DNA from: Medicago truncatula
Lineage: Eukaryota > Streptophyta > Magnoliopsida > Fabales > Fabaceae
NCBI RefSeq assembly: GCF_003473485.1
Contig: NC_053047.1
Location: 697,001 to 761,000, forward strand
Direction: 5' to 3'
Length of the DNA: 64,000 nt
A program made the position numbers and the translations under genes. The notes under the pieces were generated by a model that had not been told where the DNA came from, ran no database searches, and was given only the letters and a program-made list of their open reading frames with translations. Each line of letters starts with the position of its first letter. The first letter of the stretch is position 1. Of the stretch, positions 59,301 to 64,000 are shown one piece after another.

Positions 59301-60334
59301 CGTCTCTTTTAATTGATTTTGTTGTAGCATGGAAATCTATATCGGGTTTTTTCTCTCATGTTAGTATGTTACACAGATATCTAATATTATTTTATGATTT
59401 ACTTATAGAAGGAATGGATCTCTTTCGCTCTTTCTCTAGCACTTAATTACATGATTTTTTTTTTTTGAGGGATGATTTTATTATGTTTAGATACCAATGT
59501 TTTTATATATTTGCGTCGTAATGAAGACAATTTGTGGAACATATAGTTTAATATCGCATAAATGGTCCAATTTCATGCCCAACTATATAATAATGCCCAA
59601 CTATATAATACCATTACTCTCTGCATATTACATTACACTTAGCTGTACCCGATACTTCCCAATGTTGGCAGAGAGTACATTGTTTGATAATCTGCCACAT
59701 TACTATGCTTGTTTAGGGCTTGTTTGTATTGACTTATTTGAGATTATCTACTGTCATGAACATTTGTGAGAAAGTGTGAGAGAGCTTGTGGAAACAACTT
59801 ATGACATGTTCATAAGTTATTTTCAGCATATATTTCTATAAGCTCTCCAGGATAGTTAGTAAAAATGGTTGACTTTATTTTATCTTTTGTTATAGAAAAA
59901 ATAGCTTATACATAAGCATTTATATGATAAACGCTTCTGCTACAGGCACGTAATTAAATTGTTTATCCAAAACATGGCCCAGTTATATGATTTCTGTTTG
60001 CAAAGTATTGTCCCACTATAGATTTCATTAAGTGGTCTCGAGAGGCAACATTAGATATTCGGGTAAAATCATGTGTGCTTCAATATATTGGATATGCTGA
60101 CTGTGAATTTGTTATGTGTATTTTAACAATAAAATTGAGGGAACTTGGTAAAGAACTTTTATATACTAAGAATTTTACTGATAATGGCGATTCTTCTTTT
60201 ATCTGCAGTCATTTTATGCCAGCAAAGTTGAAGTACAGGACTATAAGCTTCTTTGCCTGGCTGATGTTGAAGTAAGAGATCACAAGTTCACCTTGGTTGG
60301 AATTCTTGGTACATGGTGGACTCTACCACATTAA
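56376..60334 (+). CDS. Unrecognised plant membrane protein (gene E)
   Basis: Six exons, all GT-AG and phase-consistent, give 236 residues: 56376-56472, 56586-56696, 58420-58482, 58813-59078, 59244-59291 and 60209-60334. Residues 1-45 are basic and Ser/Phe-rich (FKFSSFPSTSRF), like an organellar presequence. GIGCILGVSVATASTIAYA (about 70-88) is a first hydrophobic segment. Exon 4 has two related hydrophobic units, LDYPLTTLLVKIWL and LDYPFTILFIKLTLF, with WLPIFFVATVL between, so it probably crosses a membrane two or three times. The C-terminal part has VEVQDYKLLCLADVEVRDHKF and ends GTWWTLPH. I have a vague sense of a conserved plant family but no name or function to give. Introns carry a (TTC)10, MITEs and tandem repeats. 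Its 5' end was copied to SIRB copies 2 and 3. Confidence 0.78.
56486..56515 (+). repeat. (TTC)10 microsatellite in gene E intron 1
   Basis: About ten uninterrupted TTC units just after the exon 1 donor site. Confidence 0.9.
56816..56998. mobile_element. MITE in gene E intron 2
   Basis: Arms GTCTTTCGTCCCTGCAAATA and the reverse of the right end are complementary over about 80 bp, and the right side ends ATTTAAGCC as in the GGCTTAAAT family. The left tip has lost the last few bases of this motif. Confidence 0.6.
57027..57318 (+). repeat. Two-tier tandem repeat in gene E intron 2
   Basis: A 101-bp unit starting TAGCACCTACACG is present twice (57027-57127, 57128-57228), identical by eye. It is followed at once by a 45-bp unit starting TAGTGCCCGTG, also twice (57229-57273, 57274-57318), with a few differences. 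Both begin with TAG..CC, so the second array may have grown from the same seed. Confidence 0.85.
57372..57700. mobile_element. MITE family member, partly tandem, in gene E intron 2
   Basis: Contains two diverged head-to-tail starts of the family (TTTGGATTAACTTATTTGAG and TTTGGATTGATATACTTGG) about 145 bp apart, each followed by a TTATGAAAAC-A-CTTATG segment. Related to 44500-44782. Confidence 0.5.
58532..58733. mobile_element. MITE-like repeat in gene E intron 3
   Basis: The left end TTGTTAAATAGCGG and the reverse of the right end GGTTGTCAACTGTGG are weakly inverted, and 'AAATAGC..CTATAGTGGCACTATA' recurs inside. Typical of legume short repeats. No coding capacity; limits approximate. Confidence 0.4.
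59709..59977. mobile_element. MITE family member in gene E intron 5
   Basis: Carries, in order, TTATTTGAGATTATCTACTG, AACTTATGACATGTTC, ATAAGCATTTATATGATAAA and AATTAAATTGTTTATCC, as in 44500-44782 and 52018-52263. Best preserved of the four copies here. Confidence 0.6.
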
Positions 60335-61108
60335 CCATCTTAGGAGGCAAGTTTTAGTGGTTAGTTTGTTAGGGGAGAGGGGATTTATGGTAGTAGAATC
60401 GAACTCTAAACTACACCTTTATAGACTTTTTTTTTCTTGTTTCTTTAAAAGGGCTTGTCTTTTTCAAGTCTTCTAGTGTGATTAACAAGCTCATGTTTAT
60501 AATTTTAGATAGTGGAATGGTGAACCCATTTGGGAACTTTGCTGTAAATAAAAATATTATATTTCATCAGAGCTCAAGTGGTTAATTAGACTTTACTTGG
60601 AAATACAAATCCTAACAATGTTCATAATAAAATGTCTAAATATTTTTTTTATAATTTATATTTTGGTTTAGAATATTGTTAGGATTTGTTATTTATTTCA
60701 TTTTTTTAGATTTTAAATTTAAAATAAATATACGACATCATTAAGATTTTTGTTTAGGGGACAATATCATTAGGATTTAATTTATATTTCTGTTTAGAAT
60801 ATTGTTAGGATTTGTTCTTTATTTAAATATATGATTTAAAAATATATTTTTGTATTACAACTTTTTTTTGAGCATATTTTTTGTATTACAACTTAACTCT
60901 ATAGAATATATGTAGAGCGATGAATAAAAATTTAGTACTAGAGTCTTTTCCATATAAAAATATATCTCATAATTTTCGCAATACAAACACAAAAAAACCC
61001 TATCGATTAGGAAATTGGATGAGTTCATCGCGTCAAGTGTAATGAGTGTTTGTGTAGATACAATCTGTGGTCTTTAATCGTAAAGGTCATAATCATCACA
61101 TTTTTTTT
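60335..61108. other. 3' flank of gene E
   Basis: A+T-rich, no gene. The word ATATTGTTAGGATTTG occurs twice near 60670-60690 and 60800-60815 in a locally repetitive stretch. A micro-insert (60864-60877) is listed separately. Confidence 0.45.
60864..60877 (-). mobile_element. 14-bp T-rich micro-insert
   Basis: TTTTTGTATTACAACTT (17 bp) occurs at 60847-60863 and 60878-60894, flanking TTTTTTGAGCATAT. The minus strand ends GCTCAAAAAA, consistent with a short retroposon tail. Confidence 0.45.
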
Positions 61109-61926
61109 GGACCGGTGCTAGTCACACCCAAAAAAAATAAGTTACACCCTAGAATGACTAATATACCATTTAACTAAAATAAAAATTTCAAATTAACTAA
61201 ATTTACATTAACGTAAATTGAACATAAGTAAACTTAATTTACATTAACCTAAATTGAACGTAAGTAAACTGAATTTACAAACTTAATTTACATTAACCTA
61301 GATTGAACGTAAGTAAACTGAATTTACATTAATCTATATTGAACATAAGTAAATTTAATTTACATTAACCTAGATTAAACGTAAGTAAACTTAATTTACA
61401 GTACCTCTTATATACATACGTATACTAAATTTATATTAACCTAAATTGAACATAAGAAAACTCAATTTACATTAACCTAGATTGAATGTAAGTAAACTGA
61501 ATTTACACTAACCTAAATTGAACATACGTAAACTTGAATTTACATTAACCTACATATGTAAACTACACTAACCCCTTTTATATACATACACGTAAACTTA
61601 ATTTACACTAACCTCTCACATAAAATCAAATTGACAGACATATCTCATACCAAAACAAACAATAAACAAATAGAAACTCATCGAAAATGAAATTCATGAA
61701 ATTCACTAACCTTTATGAATATAGTACAGATCAATAACAAAGATGTTGATTCAGATATTGGTTGCACATCTATGGTGATTTGTGGATGAAAGGGGGTAAG
61801 GGTTCAGAATGATCATAAAAGATGGATTTTTAAAAATTTACACGAAGAGAGCAATTTTGGTATTATTGTAAAATTTTAAATAAATTTGAGTGTAACCTTT
61901 TTTTTTTGGTGTGACTAGCACCAGTC
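61109..61926. mobile_element. TIR element with internal minisatellite
   Basis: The ends GGACCGGTGCTAGTCACACC and, reversed, GACTGGTGCTAGTCACACC open inverted arms of about 40 bp that include AGTTACACC / GGTTACAC. T-runs flank both sides (TTTTTTTT), a possible 8-bp duplication. The middle is a tandem array (61190-61600). No transposase frame. Confidence 0.75.
61190..61600 (+). repeat. ~37-bp minisatellite inside the TIR element
   Basis: About ten diverged units on 'TTTACATTAACCTAAATTGA' followed by 'ACGTAAGTAAACT'. Each unit contains TTTAC and GTAAA on opposite sides, so each can form a small hairpin. Unit length drifts between roughly 30 and 40 bp. Confidence 0.75.
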
Positions 61927-62261
61927 TTTTTTTTCGTCAACCCTCGGATTATTCGGATTATAAGTGGAAATGGATTTTAGTAAACCCAAATTCGACTGTA
62001 ATCTGTTGGCTACAATCCCCCTAAAAAAAACTATGGCTACATTCTCCTCTCAAAACATAATTATAAAAAAAAAAAAAAACACTAGTATCTTTAGTTTGTT
62101 GGTCTATCTAAACATGATTAAATACTTTTTATAAAATGGAATTTAAACATGCTAATAAGTTATACTAGACCTTCAATAAGCTAAATTCAGGTATGAAAAT
62201 AAGTCTAGGACAAACTATAAGTGAGACATAACCTTAAATTTGTTGATCAGGCTTAGAGTTT

Positions 62262-62364
62262 TTTTTTTTTTTTTTTTTTTGGTGGTGGTCGGGGTTCGAA
62301 TCCCAACCTTATATATATCATGCATTGTCTATACCAGCTGAGTTAGTTTACGAGGACAGTTAGA
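62262..62364 (-). mobile_element. tRNA-derived SINE, minus strand
   Basis: A T-run at the left (poly-A on the minus strand) precedes the reverse of box B (GGGGTTCGAATCCC at about 62290) and of box A (CAGCTGAGTTAG at about 62336). CTTAGAGTTT flanks it at 62252-62261 and 62365-62374. Confidence 0.75.
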
Positions 62365-62479
62365 CTTAGAGTTTACAAAGCCTAGTTTAAACCCCTAATT
62401 GGAATCATAAAATCCTTAAAAATATTAATCAACTGAATCCATTGTTGCCATAAAAATAAACTGAACCCATTAAAAATTC

Positions 62480-62611
62480 TCGTGAGCTTAGCTCAGTTGG
62501 TAGGGATATTGCATATTAGATGCAGGAGCCGGGGTTCGAACCCCGGACACTCCACTTCTCCACAATTAAATTGTGCGAGCTCTAGCCACTAGACTACTTG
62601 ACAAAAAAAAA
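62480..62611 (+). mobile_element. tRNA-derived SINE
   Basis: Box A TAGCTCAGTTGG at 62489-62500, box B GGTTCGAACCCC at 62533-62544, and a tail CTACTTGACAAAAAAAAA ending at 62611. No clear target-site duplication. The T-arm pairs well but the acceptor stem does not, so not a functional tRNA gene. Its tail matches micro-inserts elsewhere in the window. Confidence 0.75.
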
Positions 62612-64000
62612 GTTTGAATATCTTGATTTGATTGAAAAGTATAATTTGATCACGTGTCTACTGTAAATTGGGCAAAAATCCACCTTCAATTTGATTGAAA
62701 AATTTATTATTCTTTCCTTTTTTTGTCCCATTAATTTTTGGTATATATAGTAAAACATAAAGTGGAGAAAATAACATAATTGGAGAAAAGAAACAAGTGT
62801 GTTGGAGGCTAGAAAAGATCGACAAGAAGAAGAAAAATAACAAGGTTAGTTTGTCTTTTCTTTTCTTATTCTTATTTACCTCCAAAAAATTTGGTTTTTT
62901 AATTTGTTTGTTTGTATTTTTTTTGTTTTTGTGTTTATTTTGATTAAGAGGTAAGAGATGATCCAATGACTAGTACTAGTGATCTAAATTGTAGAATTAG
63001 TGGTTCTCTTATACCCCTATAACATAAATTATATAGTAGGTTTTGATAATTTGTGTGATTTAGATGATTAAGTCATATAGTATATGAATTCTCTTTTAAA
63101 AATATTCATTGCTTTAAAAAAATTAAAACTAAATAACTTGTTTGATTAGTAAAACAGTTTTACAAGTAACCGTAGCATAACTCAATTAAAATGAACGTTA
63201 CAAATACTCTTTTATTTTTAAGAATTGAATTTCTAATAATTAAACTATTTAGTCATATCAATTTTACAAAGTTCAAGGTAAAATCATGGAAGATGGTAAA
63301 ACTTCTTTCGTAGTTTTGAATTAAATATTAGATTCAAGGTTTTTTTTCTTTCTTCTGATCTCCATTAGTGGAGTTTGCAACCTCTTCTTTAATTTGTTTG
63401 GGCGTTGATACTCTCTCAAGCCCTAGTTTAGAGGGGCATATGTATCATGTTCTTATGTTTGGTGTATCTCAATAGTTTTGGGGAAACATATTTCACTTTT
63501 TTTTATTTGTGGCAAATTTTATGTGGTAAATTATAGCTTTTGTGAATAGTCAAGTTTTGTGAACCCAAAATCCAAAATAAACAATAAAAGATTATGTGCC
63601 AACAACTTTGATCGTGCGTTTTTTTATGGATTTAAAAAGAGAAAGAATTGATAAGCAAAATAAAATACTACGGAAAGAGAGAAAGAATTGATACTTCATC
63701 AATTTTTTTAGGAGAATTAATACCCTAATCATTGTATTTATTTATTTGGCTACAAACAAGTGTTATGGGTGCATCACCTTCTAGATGCTACTTCATGTGA
63801 TTTTTCATTTCATTTTTGTTTATCATAATTTTTTAATATATTATGTTGTTTTTAAAAACAAATCGGGAAAAAGAGAAATTTTATTAATAATAATGACACT
63901 AATGATTAAATTACAACGATAGTTATGACCGTTATGTGGCTCTAACCACACACCTCTAAGACAATTATTTGTTTTTTGGTACAATATTGATTTGTTGTCT
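62612..64000. other. Right-end stretch, possible gene start
   Basis: No complete gene. About 62760-62844 (ending AAAAATAACAAG|GTTAGT) could be a 5' UTR exon of a gene extending beyond the window, since it follows a TATATATAG-like stretch near 62742. This is weak. Nothing else is recognised. Confidence 0.3.

Noticed and set aside
61190-61600. CRISPR-like array
   Set aside because: Units are directly tandem without unique spacers and lie inside a plant TIR element.
62480-62560. tRNA gene, from box A and a perfect T-arm box B
   Set aside because: The acceptor stem does not pair and the sequence runs into a poly-A tail, as in a SINE.

Overview
The window is A+T-rich nuclear DNA from a flowering plant. 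Short introns with GT-AG borders, the protein families present, and abundant legume-type MITEs suggest a papilionoid legume, most likely Medicago truncatula or a close relative (inferred from sequence style, not from a database match).

Layout. 1-21 kb is gene-poor and holds mostly transposons: Mutator-like and hAT miniature elements, a Stowaway MITE, an LTR fossil, and a nested pair in which a 4.4-kb CACTA element (12113-16521) sits inside an older hAT element (11726-16937). The CACTA copy still carries an open four-exon gene with a Transposase_24-like domain but shows no main transposase gene. 21-42 kb is a cluster of six germin-like protein genes (secreted cupins, subfamily 1 type) in mixed orientation, called GLP-a to GLP-f here. 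It is interrupted by one intronless housekeeping gene, the spliceosomal DEAD-box helicase RH21/PRP28 (25743-27743). Four of the six germin-like genes encode nearly the same protein, and their sequence is patchworked as expected from gene conversion. 43.9-53.1 kb holds a duplicated sirohydrochlorin ferrochelatase gene (SIRB; last step of siroheme synthesis in plastids): a full ancestral-looking copy, a broken middle copy and a second open copy. The second and middle copies have swapped their promoter and first codons for those of the neighbouring downstream gene. 56.4-60.3 kb is that neighbour, a six-exon gene for a 236-residue membrane protein I do not recognise. The right end (60.3-64 kb) holds SINEs and a TIR element with an internal minisatellite.

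How the genes relate. The germin-like array and the SIRB block are both local tandem or inverted duplications. RH21 is an unrelated single-copy gene caught between inverted germin-like copies. Relics include a two-exon remnant of an F-box/LRR gene and the C-terminal piece of a self-incompatibility S1-like (SPH) gene. Six ultra-short insertions (12-69 bp), each flanked by a 12-17 bp direct repeat, look like truncated retroposition events. No viral, bacterial or CRISPR-like system is present.
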